Shown one piece after another: positions 32,243-40,929 of a DNA stretch of 64,000 nt. The notes beneath the pieces were generated by a model. It ran no database searches. It was given only the letters and a program-made list of their open reading frames with translations, and was not told the DNA's origin. This DNA comes from Gammaproteobacteria bacterium (lineage in GTDB: Bacteria; Pseudomonadota; Gammaproteobacteria; Pseudomonadales; Pseudohongiellaceae), in NCBI GenBank assembly GCA_012960305.1, contig DUBM01000014.1, positions 545,667 through 609,666 on the forward strand. The letters are read 5' to 3'. Each line of letters opens with the position of its first letter. The stretch's first letter is position 1. Made by a program: the position numbers and the translations under genes.

Positions 32243-32857
32243 TTATGTGTTTGCCAACATTGCAAACATGGCCAACCAAACTATCAAGAGGAAATGCCAA
32301 TAGAGAGTACATAATTCAATGCTGAGTTTTATCTCTTCTGGTTTGCTGCCTGCTATCAATCGAATTGAGCTCTTACTCCAAACCCATAGGCCACCTAATA
32401 AGTGTAGTGCGTGCAATCCGGTCAACAGAAAGAAAAACGAAGTTGCAGGGTTAGCATTGATGTAGTTGCCAGTAGCCTGGAGATCTTGCCAAGTATTCAT
32501 TTGGCCGGCGATAAATAAAATCGCGAATACGCCACCGCCGATAAAAGCAGATATTAAATGCTTGCGTGCTTCAGTCTGAACAATTGTTCGAGCCCACTGT
32601 AAAAGTATTGAACTAATAACGAGTAGTCCGGTGTTCAACCACAGTTGAGCAGGATCCGAAAGTGGCCGCCAATCTGGTAGCTCCATGCGGATTATATAAC
32701 TCACTGTAAATAGAGAGAACACAACAGAGGCCACTACCAGAAAGAAAACCAATGCTACTTTTTCAGGAGCAGTATCGAAGGTACCGACTGGCCGAAGGCC
32801 GCCGATGATCCCCTTTCTTTCCCAAGGCTTAACTGCTATGTTTTTTATAAAACTCAT
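32243..32857 (-). CDS. Cytochrome c oxidase subunit III-like protein (first copy)
   Basis: This 204-residue protein is also a subunit III family member: ATSFFFLLTGLHALHLLGGLWVW and CTLYWHFLLIVWLAMFAML match the FxxTGxHxxH and YWHF-W motifs. The N-terminal half (VALVFFLVVASVVFSLFTVSYI) is divergent from the neighbouring copy. Its start overlaps the coxA stop by 4 bp, so the two are translationally coupled. Two different subunit III genes in one operon suggest distinct contacts with subunits I/IV. Confidence 0.85.
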   Translation of the reverse strand: MSFIKNIAVKPWERKGIIGGLRPVGTFDTAPEKVALVFFLVVASVVFSLFTVSYIIRMELPDWRPLSDPAQLWLNTGLLVISSILLQWARTIVQTEARKHLISAFIGGGVFAILFIAGQMNTWQDLQATGNYINANPATSFFFLLTGLHALHLLGGLWVWSKSSIRLIAGSKPEEIKLSIELCTLYWHFLLIVWLAMFAMLANT

Positions 32858-34638
32858 ACGTCTGCCAATGGTTGGTCTATATCTGGATCGAAATGTTGCT
32901 CATCAACAGTTGGTTCTGCACTTTCAGGCGTATTCTGAGAAATAAAATCTTCATGAGCGCCTGGTACGCTGTAGTCGTAAGCCCAACGATAGACTGTTGG
33001 CAATTCATCACCCCAGTTACCATGAATTGGTGGCGTGTCCGGAGTCTGCCATTCAAGAGATGCAGAACCCCAAGGGTTGCCACCGGCCTTCTTGCCATTT
33101 CTCAGACTCCAGAAGATGTTGATAAAGAACAGTAACTGAGAGGTGCCGACGAATAGGGCAGCTATGGTGATTGCTGTGTTCAAATCTTGTGCAGACTGAG
33201 GAATAAAATCTGTTGTACCCAATGCATAGTAACGACGCGGAACTCCGAGGAATCCAAGATAGTGCATTGGCAAGTAGATCGCGTAAGTGCCAAGGAAAGT
33301 ACACCAGAAGTGAAGTTTGGCCATGCCGGAGTGGAACATGCGACCAGTTATCTTTGGATACCAATGATAAAGCGCGGCGAAAAGCACAAGTACTGGAGAT
33401 ACGCCCATTACCATATGGAAGTGAGCAACCACAAAGTAAGTATCAGATAGAGGTAAGTCTATTACCACATTCCCAAGAAACAGACCTGTTAGGCCGCCAT
33501 GGATGAAGGTAAAAATAAAGCCGATGGCGAAATACATAGGTGCATTTAGCCGGATGTTACCTTCCCACAGCGTTAACACCCAGTTATAAACTTTGAGTGC
33601 GGTTGGCACTGCAATGATTAAGGTTGTAGTAGCGAAGAAGAAGCCGAAGTAAGGGTGCATGCCGCTGACATACATGTGGTGAGCCCATACAACAAAACTT
33701 AATCCACCAATCGCGATAATCGCCCATACCATCATTCGGTAACCGAAAATGTTCTTACGTGCATGAGTACTAAGAACATCAGATACCAAACCGAAGGCTG
33801 GGAGCGCCACGATATAAACTTCAGGGTGACCAAAGAACCAGAACAAGTGCTGGAATAAGATTGGGCTGCCACCATTGTGATCAAGAGGCGTGCCCGATTC
33901 GATAACTGCCGGCATAAAGAAACTAGTGCCAAGCAGAGTATCAAAAATCATCATGATCGCTGATACCAACAATGCTGGAAAAGCGAATAGACCAAGAATA
34001 GTCGCAACAAAGATGCCCCAAACTGATAATGGCAAACGCATCATGGTGAGGCCACGGCAGCGACCTTGCAGAACCGTAGTTACATAGTTCAAGCCACCCA
34101 TGGTGAAAGCCACAATGAACACTACCAATGATACGAGCATAAGTATAATGCCCATGTCATGACCAGGAGTTCCGGCCATGGCGGCCTGCGGTGGATACAA
34201 TGTCCACCCGGCACCGGTGGGCCCTCCGTCGACAAAGAAACTTGCCATCAAAATCAATACTGAAAGAAGATATACCCAGTAGCTGAGCATATTCAGGAAC
34301 GGAAATACCATGTCTCTGGCACCAACCATTAACGGGATTAGATAGTTCCCAAATCCGCCTAAAAATAGCGCCGTAAGCAGATAAACCACCATGATCATGC
34401 CGTGCATGGTTACCGACTGGTAGTAAGAGTTAGGGTCCATGAAGTCAAAACTCTCAGGGAAACCCAGTTGCATACGCATAAGCAATGACAACACCAGTGC
34501 AACACAACCTACTGCGATGGCAGTGCCACCATACTGAATAGCAATAACCTTGTGATCTTGGCTCCAAACGTATTTTGTAACCCAGCTATGCGGATGATGG
34601 AGCTCTTGCTCTTGATCAGCCAGTGGCAAGTAAGCCAT
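32854..34638 (-). CDS. coxA: Cytochrome c oxidase subunit I
   Basis: The catalytic subunit (594 residues) binds low-spin haem and the haem-CuB centre that reduces O2. Visible motifs are HGMIMVVYLLTALFLGGFGNYL, FWFFGHPEVYIVALPAFG (CuB His, cross-linked Tyr and the D-channel Glu, marking an A1-type oxidase), AHHMYVSG (the His pair of CuB) and VVAHFHMVMG (axial haem ligands). Twelve helices are expected. The C-terminus is long and acidic, ending past YRWAYDYSVPG. It lies 126 bp downstream of coxB; a 9-bp hairpin sits between them. Confidence 0.97.
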   Translation of the reverse strand: MAYLPLADQEQELHHPHSWVTKYVWSQDHKVIAIQYGGTAIAVGCVALVLSLLMRMQLGFPESFDFMDPNSYYQSVTMHGMIMVVYLLTALFLGGFGNYLIPLMVGARDMVFPFLNMLSYWVYLLSVLILMASFFVDGGPTGAGWTLYPPQAAMAGTPGHDMGIILMLVSLVVFIVAFTMGGLNYVTTVLQGRCRGLTMMRLPLSVWGIFVATILGLFAFPALLVSAIMMIFDTLLGTSFFMPAVIESGTPLDHNGGSPILFQHLFWFFGHPEVYIVALPAFGLVSDVLSTHARKNIFGYRMMVWAIIAIGGLSFVVWAHHMYVSGMHPYFGFFFATTTLIIAVPTALKVYNWVLTLWEGNIRLNAPMYFAIGFIFTFIHGGLTGLFLGNVVIDLPLSDTYFVVAHFHMVMGVSPVLVLFAALYHWYPKITGRMFHSGMAKLHFWCTFLGTYAIYLPMHYLGFLGVPRRYYALGTTDFIPQSAQDLNTAITIAALFVGTSQLLFFINIFWSLRNGKKAGGNPWGSASLEWQTPDTPPIHGNWGDELPTVYRWAYDYSVPGAHEDFISQNTPESAEPTVDEQHFDPDIDQPLADV

Positions 34639-34666
34639 TAAAACCTCCTAACTTTCTAACCGGTTT

Positions 34667-34695
34667 TTAGCTCCATATAAGAATTTTGGAGCTAA
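34667..34695. repeat. Intercistronic inverted repeat between coxB and coxA
   Basis: TTAGCTCCA (34667-34675) and TGGAGCTAA (34687-34695) are perfect complements separated by 11 bp. On the transcribed strand no U-tract follows, so it is more likely an mRNA-stabilising or processing hairpin than a terminator. It could set different coxB and coxA levels. Confidence 0.55.
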
Positions 34696-34764
34696 GCTAA
34701 TTTCAATAAATCGTTCTAACTAATTTTGTATCTCGCGCCTTGTCTATCAAGCTCTTAATAATTC

Positions 34765-36129
34765 TTATTTAAGCGTGTTGATGTACGCCGCCACATCTTG
34801 AATTTCTTTTATGCCAGACATTGCTGTTGCCATGCCTACCATCTGCCCGCCATAGTTATCACCTCGATGAAGACCGCGGATGCCAGCTCGGAAATTACTA
34901 ATCTGAGTAACGAAGTACCAATCACTCATACCGGCCAGTGCAGGCGCATCGGTATACCAAGTGCCGCTGCCGTCATCTAAATGACAAGCTGCGCAGTTTC
35001 GGTCGTAGATGTCGTAGCCATTGTCGATATCACCAGTTACCGTTGTTGGAGCAGGAGTATCTGGAAGTGAAGCAATATAGGCAGCCATGTTGCGGACAGC
35101 ATCATCGGTAGCGAGTGTCTGTACCATTGGCGCCATAACAGCACCGTTAGTGTCACCTTCTCCGCCACGTACTCCATTTTTAAAGTAGTTAAGCTGTCTT
35201 TCGATGTACCAGGCTGATTGGCCGGCAAGCTTAGGGCCGTTTAAGGATTGGTTCCCCTCGCCCGCAGCGCCATGGCAAGTTGCACAAAGAGCATACTGAG
35301 CTTGATCTGCTGCTGGGTTCGCGGCGATGCGCGACTGAGTTTCTGCGAAAGTTGGTTGGTTAGCTATCCAGGTATCGAAATCTTCCTGAGTATCGACAAC
35401 AACTGAGCCGCGCATGACAAAGTGACCTATGCCACACAGTTCTTCACAAAGAATGTCGTAGCGACCAACTTTGTTAGGATCAAACCAAAGATAGGAAACT
35501 AATCCAGGCACCAAGTCCATCTTCACGCGGAACTGAGGAACTGTGTAGTTATGCAGCACGTCATTGGAGCGAAGGTTTGCTTTGACCGGCTGATTAATTG
35601 GCAGGTGCATCTCTGGACCAGTAACAACAACATCGTCCTGACCACGAGGATCATCGAGATTGACGCCGAAAGGGTTTGATTCAGTGACCAGTGCCGTATC
35701 TGCAAAGCCAAGCTGACCGTCAGCGCCAGGATAGCGGAAAGCCCACTGCCATTGCTGCCCCATGACTTCGTACTCAGTGGCACCCTCTGGAACATTTACA
35801 AAGGTGGCCCATACGAATAGCCCTGGCGCCAACATTGCTATAACACCAATCGAAGTTATGACCGATAGCCATACTTCCAATTTGGCATTTTCCGGTTCGT
35901 AGACGGCTTTATGGCCCTCTTTCTCCCGAAACTTGTAGACGCAATAAGCGAGGAATAGGTTGAGGAGGACAAACACAGTGCCGGTGACAATGACCGTCAC
36001 AGTTATTGTGAAATCAATTGATCCCCAATCTGCAGCTATGTCCGTAAACCACCAACCAAAATAAGGTACTGCGAAGTGGAAAAAAATTGATCCGACGACC
36101 AACAGAAAAATAGCGACCGCTAAAGCCAT
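34765..36129 (-). CDS. coxB: Cytochrome c oxidase subunit II with two fused cytochrome c domains
   Basis: The 454-residue protein is a caa3-like subunit II. Hydrophobic helices lie at about 3-24, 40-65 and 85-110. The CuA cupredoxin domain follows: HNYTVPQF and CEELCGIGHFVM give its ligands. After residue 270 come two class I haem sites, CATCH at 282-286 and CAACH at 379-383. They sit in a tandem resembling cytochrome c4 (LAGQSAWYIERQLNYFKNG). The fused haems would pass electrons to CuA directly. It is the first gene of the operon; its 442-bp upstream region holds a tandem repeat. Confidence 0.95.
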   Translation of the reverse strand: MALAVAIFLLVVGSIFFHFAVPYFGWWFTDIAADWGSIDFTITVTVIVTGTVFVLLNLFLAYCVYKFREKEGHKAVYEPENAKLEVWLSVITSIGVIAMLAPGLFVWATFVNVPEGATEYEVMGQQWQWAFRYPGADGQLGFADTALVTESNPFGVNLDDPRGQDDVVVTGPEMHLPINQPVKANLRSNDVLHNYTVPQFRVKMDLVPGLVSYLWFDPNKVGRYDILCEELCGIGHFVMRGSVVVDTQEDFDTWIANQPTFAETQSRIAANPAADQAQYALCATCHGAAGEGNQSLNGPKLAGQSAWYIERQLNYFKNGVRGGEGDTNGAVMAPMVQTLATDDAVRNMAAYIASLPDTPAPTTVTGDIDNGYDIYDRNCAACHLDDGSGTWYTDAPALAGMSDWYFVTQISNFRAGIRGLHRGDNYGGQMVGMATAMSGIKEIQDVAAYINTLK

Positions 36130-36302
36130 AAAGCAGTAATCCTTCTAATATTTACAAACATATCTAGGCCGGCCGAGAGATAAGTGAATCTCTATGCCTG
36201 GGCCCGAAAAATTAGTGTAATTTTGTTCCAGTCTTTCCAGAGACTCGGAGTAGGTGAGCTAAAGATCACCGCAATTCGTATTTAGTAAGCAGCAATAAGT
36301 CA

Positions 36303-36321
36303 CTAATAATACTCTTATTAG
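36303..36321. promoter_or_regulatory. Inverted repeat, possible operator
   Basis: CTAATAA (36303-36309) and TTATTAG (36315-36321) are perfect complements around TACTC. It lies between the divergent cox and cyoE genes, 15 bp from the tandem repeat. A regulator site is possible; nothing identifies the protein. Confidence 0.3.
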
Positions 36322-36335
36322 CCCTGAAGGCGTAA

Positions 36336-36419
36336 AATTTCTCTCTCAATTTCTCTCTCAATTTCTCTCTCAATTTCTCTCTCAATTTCTCTCTCAATTT
36401 CTCTCTCAATTTCTCCTTC
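36336..36419 (+). repeat. Tandem array of a 12-bp unit, AATTTCTCTCTC
   Basis: Six exact head-to-tail copies of AATTTCTCTCTC (36336-36407) are followed by a seventh degenerate copy, AATTTCTCCTTC (36408-36419). Twelve is a whole number of codons, but the array is in non-coding DNA between coxB and cyoE. Copy number could vary by slippage and change promoter spacing. Confidence 0.95.
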
Positions 36420-36571
36420 GATTCTGCGAGCTCATCTTGAGATTATAGTCAAAACGTGGTTGAATGCTCGCGCTCAAAAAAGAACGAATCCAGACAAGCC
36501 TCTATTAGTGGTATATGCTATCTAGATGCCTCCGCTTTCCTACTAAACAAGCCAATTAAATAAGCAGACCT

Positions 36572-37459
36572 GTGACCGAAATTACTTCAAATTCCGCAAC
36601 GACCAGTTGGCGCGATTTCTATGAAATGTGCAAGCCACGGGTCGTCATGTTAATGATTCTAACTTCCTTGGTTGGAATGTTCCTCGCCGTACCGGGTATG
36701 GTTGATTTGGATGTGCTAATTCTAGGAAATCTGGGCATCGCTCTCGTAGCCAGCTCTGGCGCAGTGGTCAATCATCTTATTGATCGAAAAATCGATCTTA
36801 AGATGAAGCGTACTCACAATCGACCTCTACCTCAGGGCAGAGTACATGCAACTCAAACAATTGTGTTTGCTTTGGCGATAGGCGTTGCCGGTATGGCTAT
36901 CTTGCTATTCTGGATTAACCCGCTTTGCGCATGGCTTACCCTAGCTTCATTTGTTGGATACGCCTTTATTTACACTGGCTATTTAAAGCACGCCACGCCG
37001 CAAAACATTGTCATCGGTGGTTTATCCGGTGCCATGCCGCCGCTACTAGGCTGGTCTGCTGTCACTGGCACTATCGAGTCTGATGCGTTGATTCTTGTGT
37101 TAATCATTTTCGCCTGGACGCCACCACACTTCTGGGCCTTAGCGATTCACCGCAAGGCAGAATACGCAAATTCCGGTGTCCCTATGCTGCCGGTTACCCA
37201 TGGTGAGCACGTCACCAAAATCCATATTCTTATTTACACAGCAATTTTGGTTATTGTCAGCGTCTTTCCTTTCTTTTCAGAAATGAGTGGATTGCTTTAT
37301 CTCGTTTCAGCGTTGTTGCTGGGAGCTGGATTCTTAGCATGGTCAACATTGCTAATGGTCAAACCAAAACCGACTACCGCGATGGAAACCTTTCGCTATT
37401 CCATCATCTACCTGACTTTGCTTTTCGTCGCTTTAGTAGTAGATCACTACTTATTCTAA
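36572..37459 (+). CDS. cyoE: Protoheme IX farnesyltransferase (heme O synthase)
   Basis: CyoE/CtaB adds a farnesyl group to haem b, giving haem O for the oxidase. The 295-residue membrane protein has about nine helices and the two polyprenyl-transferase aspartate motifs: NHLIDRKIDLKMKRTHNRPLP and the second near TGYLKHATPQNIVIGG, with HRKAEYANSGVPMLPV. The start is GTG at 36572. No ctaA (haem A synthase) is in this window. It is divergent from the cox operon it serves, with sco1 26 bp after it. Confidence 0.96.
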   Translation: MTEITSNSATTSWRDFYEMCKPRVVMLMILTSLVGMFLAVPGMVDLDVLILGNLGIALVASSGAVVNHLIDRKIDLKMKRTHNRPLPQGRVHATQTIVFALAIGVAGMAILLFWINPLCAWLTLASFVGYAFIYTGYLKHATPQNIVIGGLSGAMPPLLGWSAVTGTIESDALILVLIIFAWTPPHFWALAIHRKAEYANSGVPMLPVTHGEHVTKIHILIYTAILVIVSVFPFFSEMSGLLYLVSALLLGAGFLAWSTLLMVKPKPTTAMETFRYSIIYLTLLFVALVVDHYLF

Positions 37460-37485
37460 GTTCAATTTTTAAGATCGTTCCCATC

Positions 37486-38211
37486 ATGCAACTGACCCGT
37501 AAGGCTAAGATCGCACTAGCAACATTCCTCCTCTTCGATGTTTTACTAATAATCGTTTGGACGGAATTGTATTCAGTGCGGGCCTTAAGAAAGGATGTCG
37601 TTGAACTACGAGAATTGGGGACCACAATCTTTCCGACTCCTGCTGTGGTTGAAGCCTTTAATTTGACCGATGAGACTGACAATGCATTTGGCAAAGAAGA
37701 TCTATTAGGCCAGTGGAATTTGATGTTCTTTGGATTTACTTCCTGTCCAGATATTTGCCCACTAACAATGATAGCACTGGAACAGTTTTACTCGTCAATA
37801 GAATCCGAGCTATTGCCACAAATAGTTTTAGTTTCCATCGACCCAAACCGCGACGATGTTGACACGATGAATAGCTACGTGAATTCTTTCCATGAAGATT
37901 TTATCGGTTTAACTGGTGACGCGGATGAACTTGCAGCGTTGGCCGACCAATTCTATGTAGTACATGAAATGGATATGAGCAACGGCATTAGTGACAGTCA
38001 CGATTCTCATGCAGCTGCACCATCGCAATTTGAATTGCAGGGCTTAGATCAAGCAATGACGATGTCTGATGACAACTATCTTATAAATCACAGCGGCCAT
38101 ATTTCTATAATTAGTCCAGATGGAAAGTTTCATTCTGTGATGAGACCTCCACATCGTAACCGAGACATCAAAAGAGTATTTGAAATTCTCGTTTCAAATT
38201 TTAAATTCTAA
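37486..38211 (+). CDS. SCO1/SenC copper chaperone for CuA assembly
   Basis: Sco proteins deliver copper to, or reduce, the CuA site of subunit II. The protein (241 residues from ATG 37486; an earlier in-frame start would lie inside cyoE) has an N-terminal membrane anchor (residues 8-24). The thioredoxin-like domain has the copper motif TSCPDICPLT and the distal His in LINHSGHISII. Unusually, a His/Met/Asp-rich stretch (MDMSNGISDSHDSHAA) sits between them and may bind copper. It follows cyoE, matching oxidase assembly. Confidence 0.93.
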   Translation: MQLTRKAKIALATFLLFDVLLIIVWTELYSVRALRKDVVELRELGTTIFPTPAVVEAFNLTDETDNAFGKEDLLGQWNLMFFGFTSCPDICPLTMIALEQFYSSIESELLPQIVLVSIDPNRDDVDTMNSYVNSFHEDFIGLTGDADELAALADQFYVVHEMDMSNGISDSHDSHAAAPSQFELQGLDQAMTMSDDNYLINHSGHISIISPDGKFHSVMRPPHRNRDIKRVFEILVSNFKF

Positions 38212-38267
38212 CTCTCATTTCTAACTGTCAATTGCGATAGCTCGCAGTACAAGTCTCTAACTACGTT

Positions 38268-39074
38268 TTATTGTTTTTCTATAGCAGGGAAATAATGCAT
38301 CGTGACAAAAAATATTGTTGCAACAACAACAATAGATGGGCCGACTGGCGTATCAAAATAAAATGCAGAAAACAGGCCTACGACAACGGAACAAACTCCG
38401 ATTAAACTAGCAAAAAAGGCCATTTTTTCCGGTGTTTCTGCAATTCTGCGTGCTGCAGCTGGCGGAATTATAAGCAGGGAAGTAATTAGCAATACACCTA
38501 CAATTTTCATCGAGACGGAGATTGTTAGTGCGACCAAGAGAGCAATAAGCAAATTCAAACATGTTATGTTGGCACCCTCGATTTGGGCCAACTCTTCATG
38601 CACGGTTGCCGACAACAAATCATTCCAAAACCGGTAAAGCACTACAGCAACTACGGCTACGATGGCAATTACCCAATACAAGTCATCTTCGTTGATTGTT
38701 AATAGTGCGCCGAATAGATACGCCTCAAGATTAATCCGCACAGAATCAGTAAAGGCGAGTACTACTATACCAATCGCCAAACTACTGTGGGCAAGAATAC
38801 CTAAGAGCGCGTCTGTAGAAAGGGAGGGTTTGCGATCCAAAAGTGTCAGCAAAAATGCAAATACTACGCTGCTTACGATGATGCTAAGTTGTGGGTTGCT
38901 GTCGGTGATTAAGCCGATAGCTATTCCCAATAACGCGGAATGCGCGAGCGTATCTCCAAAATAAGACATCCGGCGCCATACTATAAATGAACCCAGCGGA
39001 CCGGCAACTAATGCCAAACTAATCCCTGCGATGAGAGCAAACACAATGAAGTCTGTTGTAAGTAACTCAATCAT
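38268..39074 (-). CDS. znuB: Zinc ABC transporter permease ZnuB
   Basis: ZnuB is the membrane channel of the high-affinity zinc importer. The 268-residue protein has eight or so helices and the family segments RRMSYFGDTLAHSALLGIA and LLITSLLIIPPAAAR. It overlaps the znuC stop by 8 bp. Together with znuC and the divergent znuA it makes a complete transporter. No zur gene is present between them. Confidence 0.93.
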   Translation of the reverse strand: MIELLTTDFIVFALIAGISLALVAGPLGSFIVWRRMSYFGDTLAHSALLGIAIGLITDSNPQLSIIVSSVVFAFLLTLLDRKPSLSTDALLGILAHSSLAIGIVVLAFTDSVRINLEAYLFGALLTINEDDLYWVIAIVAVVAVVLYRFWNDLLSATVHEELAQIEGANITCLNLLIALLVALTISVSMKIVGVLLITSLLIIPPAAARRIAETPEKMAFFASLIGVCSVVVGLFSAFYFDTPVGPSIVVVATIFFVTMHYFPAIEKQ

Positions 39075-39834
39075 GATCGCAATCCTTTACCTCCCCATCG
39101 ATAGTATGCTCATGATTATGATGATGAGTGTATACCGCTAGGTTTTCAGCTGCTCTCGCCCCAAATAATTCTAAATAGGCAGGGTCGTTGCTTACGTGTT
39201 CAGGCTTTCCATGGCAACAAATATGATGGTTTAAACAGATGACTTCATCAGTGGAGGACATGACTAAATGCAGGTCATGGGAAATCATTAAGACTCCACA
39301 ATTCTGCCTATTGCGAATTTCGCTAATCAGTTGGTAGAGCTCAGCCTGTCCAGCGAGGTCTACTCCTTGAGCAGGTTCGTCAAGGATGAGAAGCTGAGGA
39401 GCGCGCAATAGAGCTCTTGCCAAAAGCACCCGTTGTAATTCACCACCCGATATTGACACCAGCTGATGGTGTTGCAGATGCAATATATTCAGTTCATCCA
39501 AGGTCGCAGCAAGTAAGACTGGGTCAGAATTATTTGCCAACTGCAAAAACCGTTGCACAGTGAGGGGCAACGTTGCCTCTATATGTACTTTTTGTGGCAT
39601 ATAACCGATACGCAGCGACTCAATGGAGGACAGTTGCCCTGAGTCGGGCTTAAGCAAGCCTAGAAGTATTCTGACCAGGGTTGTTTTGCCAGCACCATTA
39701 GGGCCAATCAGAGTAACGATTTGCCCTTTGCTTACAGACAAACTAATGTCTTGCAGAACTTTTCTGTCTCCAAATTTTTTGTAAATTGAGTTTGCCGACA
39801 GAAGAGATTTGGCAGTATGTGTAAGTGGTTCCAT
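39067..39834 (-). CDS. znuC: Zinc ABC transporter ATPase ZnuC
   Basis: ZnuC powers the importer. From ATG at 39834 it is 255 residues, the family norm; the longer frame from 39897 adds 21 unlikely residues. Motifs are Walker A GPNGAGKTTLVRIL, the signature SGGELQRVLLARAL, Walker B LLILDEPAQGVD and the switch His in MISHDLHLV. The C-terminus is His-rich (HHHNHEHTID), a feature of zinc ATPases. Confidence 0.94.
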   Translation of the reverse strand: MEPLTHTAKSLLSANSIYKKFGDRKVLQDISLSVSKGQIVTLIGPNGAGKTTLVRILLGLLKPDSGQLSSIESLRIGYMPQKVHIEATLPLTVQRFLQLANNSDPVLLAATLDELNILHLQHHQLVSISGGELQRVLLARALLRAPQLLILDEPAQGVDLAGQAELYQLISEIRNRQNCGVLMISHDLHLVMSSTDEVICLNHHICCHGKPEHVSNDPAYLELFGARAAENLAVYTHHHNHEHTIDGEVKDCDHD

Positions 39835-39935
39835 GATTATTGTTTCAATTAACGTTTGTGCTTGGCCAATGTGGTCGCCTGACAAGTTTCGTAGCAAAAC
39901 GCCATAAACTTGATTCGTTTGTCATTGATAAATGG

Positions 39936-39956
39936 TGTCGGCATATAAGCCCGACA
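39936..39956. promoter_or_regulatory. Inverted repeat in the znuC-znuA divergent promoter region
   Basis: TGTCGG (39936-39941) and CCGACA (39951-39956) are perfect complements around 9 bp. It lies midway between the divergent znuC and znuA starts and could be an operator. It does not resemble the AT-rich Zur box known in E. coli and Pseudomonas. A poorer symmetrical sequence, GGTATATCATAGC (about 39963-39975), is a weak Zur-like alternative. Confidence 0.35.
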
Positions 39957-40018
39957 GACATTGGTATATCATAGCATTGATGTCAATTATCCTCTTCCGC
40001 CACTAATTCTCGCTCAAA

Positions 40019-40882
40019 ATGCGCAATAAAACTTCCAGCTTCTTTTTCATAATCGCCACTACGATTCTTGCTAGTAATTTGGCCAGTGCTCAAGTTTCGA
40101 TTGCGACGACAGTTAGACCTTTGCAGTTAATTGCTGAGTCAATAGTCGGAGAATCTGGTACTGTCACTTCTATAGTTGGCAGGCAAGACTCTCCTCATCA
40201 GTTTGTACTGACACCCTCTGACCGGCTCGCTATCGCATCAGCAGATTTACTGATTTGGATAGGGCCTGAACTTGAAGTCTATCTGGCGGATTTTTTGAAC
40301 GATGAAAGTCGCTCTGGCTCGATTATCACGGTTCTGGAAAATCCCGCATTAACTATTCATAAGATAAACGACAATATTGACGCTCATTTCTGGTTGAACT
40401 CCGATAACGGGATTGCCTTGGCCAAGGAGATCAAAGATAGGCTGATAGAAATCGATCAAGCACGGTCAGTTCAGTATCAAAGTCGATTCGAATCTTTTGT
40501 CGCAGAAATAGAGGTGACAAATCGAGATTTAACAGAGCGCTTCTCAACCAGTCACAATAACTATCTCGTTTACCACAATGCCTATCAATATTTTGAACGA
40601 CAATTCGGTCTGCAACATTCCGTGGCACTGCTGGCAGATCCAGAAACTCAACCAGGCATTCAACACATATTGAGAACACGAGAACTGGTCGAAAACAGCA
40701 TGCCCAAGTGCTTGCTTGTGGAGCCAGAGTCGAGCATGGAACTGGTGACCACCTTGACTGACGGCATGGATATACGGACTGTTTCGGTCGATCATTTGGG
40801 CTATGATGTTTTACCGTCCGATAATCCCTACAGGCAACTATTACTGCAGGTGGCTGAGAGTTTCGAGAGCTGTATTAATTAG
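40019..40882 (+). CDS. znuA: Zinc ABC transporter periplasmic binding protein ZnuA
   Basis: ZnuA captures Zn2+ in the periplasm. The 287-residue protein has a signal peptide (ILASNLASAQ cleavage near residue 24), TTVRPLQLIAESIVG, and three His ligands in SPHQFVLTPSD, DAHFWLN and YHNAYQYFE. The long His-rich loop of many ZnuA proteins is absent. It is divergent from znuCB across 184 bp that probably holds a shared control region. Confidence 0.92.
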   Translation: MRNKTSSFFFIIATTILASNLASAQVSIATTVRPLQLIAESIVGESGTVTSIVGRQDSPHQFVLTPSDRLAIASADLLIWIGPELEVYLADFLNDESRSGSIITVLENPALTIHKINDNIDAHFWLNSDNGIALAKEIKDRLIEIDQARSVQYQSRFESFVAEIEVTNRDLTERFSTSHNNYLVYHNAYQYFERQFGLQHSVALLADPETQPGIQHILRTRELVENSMPKCLLVEPESSMELVTTLTDGMDIRTVSVDHLGYDVLPSDNPYRQLLLQVAESFESCIN

Positions 40883-40929
40883 CTGAAATTTTTCTTCGCC
40901 CACACAAAAAATAGATACTGGTAAAGCGC

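Larger units (their letters stand above)
36130..36571. other. Divergent intergenic region between coxB and cyoE
   Basis: The 442 bp must carry promoters for the cox operon (minus) and cyoE-sco1 (plus). It holds a 7-bp inverted repeat, CTAATAA / TTATTAG (36303-36321), a GGTGA / TCACC pair (36253-36270) and the 12-bp tandem array (36336-36419). No gene is visible, and I could not place a convincing promoter by eye. Confidence 0.55.

Noticed and set aside
37339..37485. Upstream extension of sco1 inside cyoE
   Set aside because: It overlaps conserved cyoE codons; ATG 37486 gives the membrane anchor directly.
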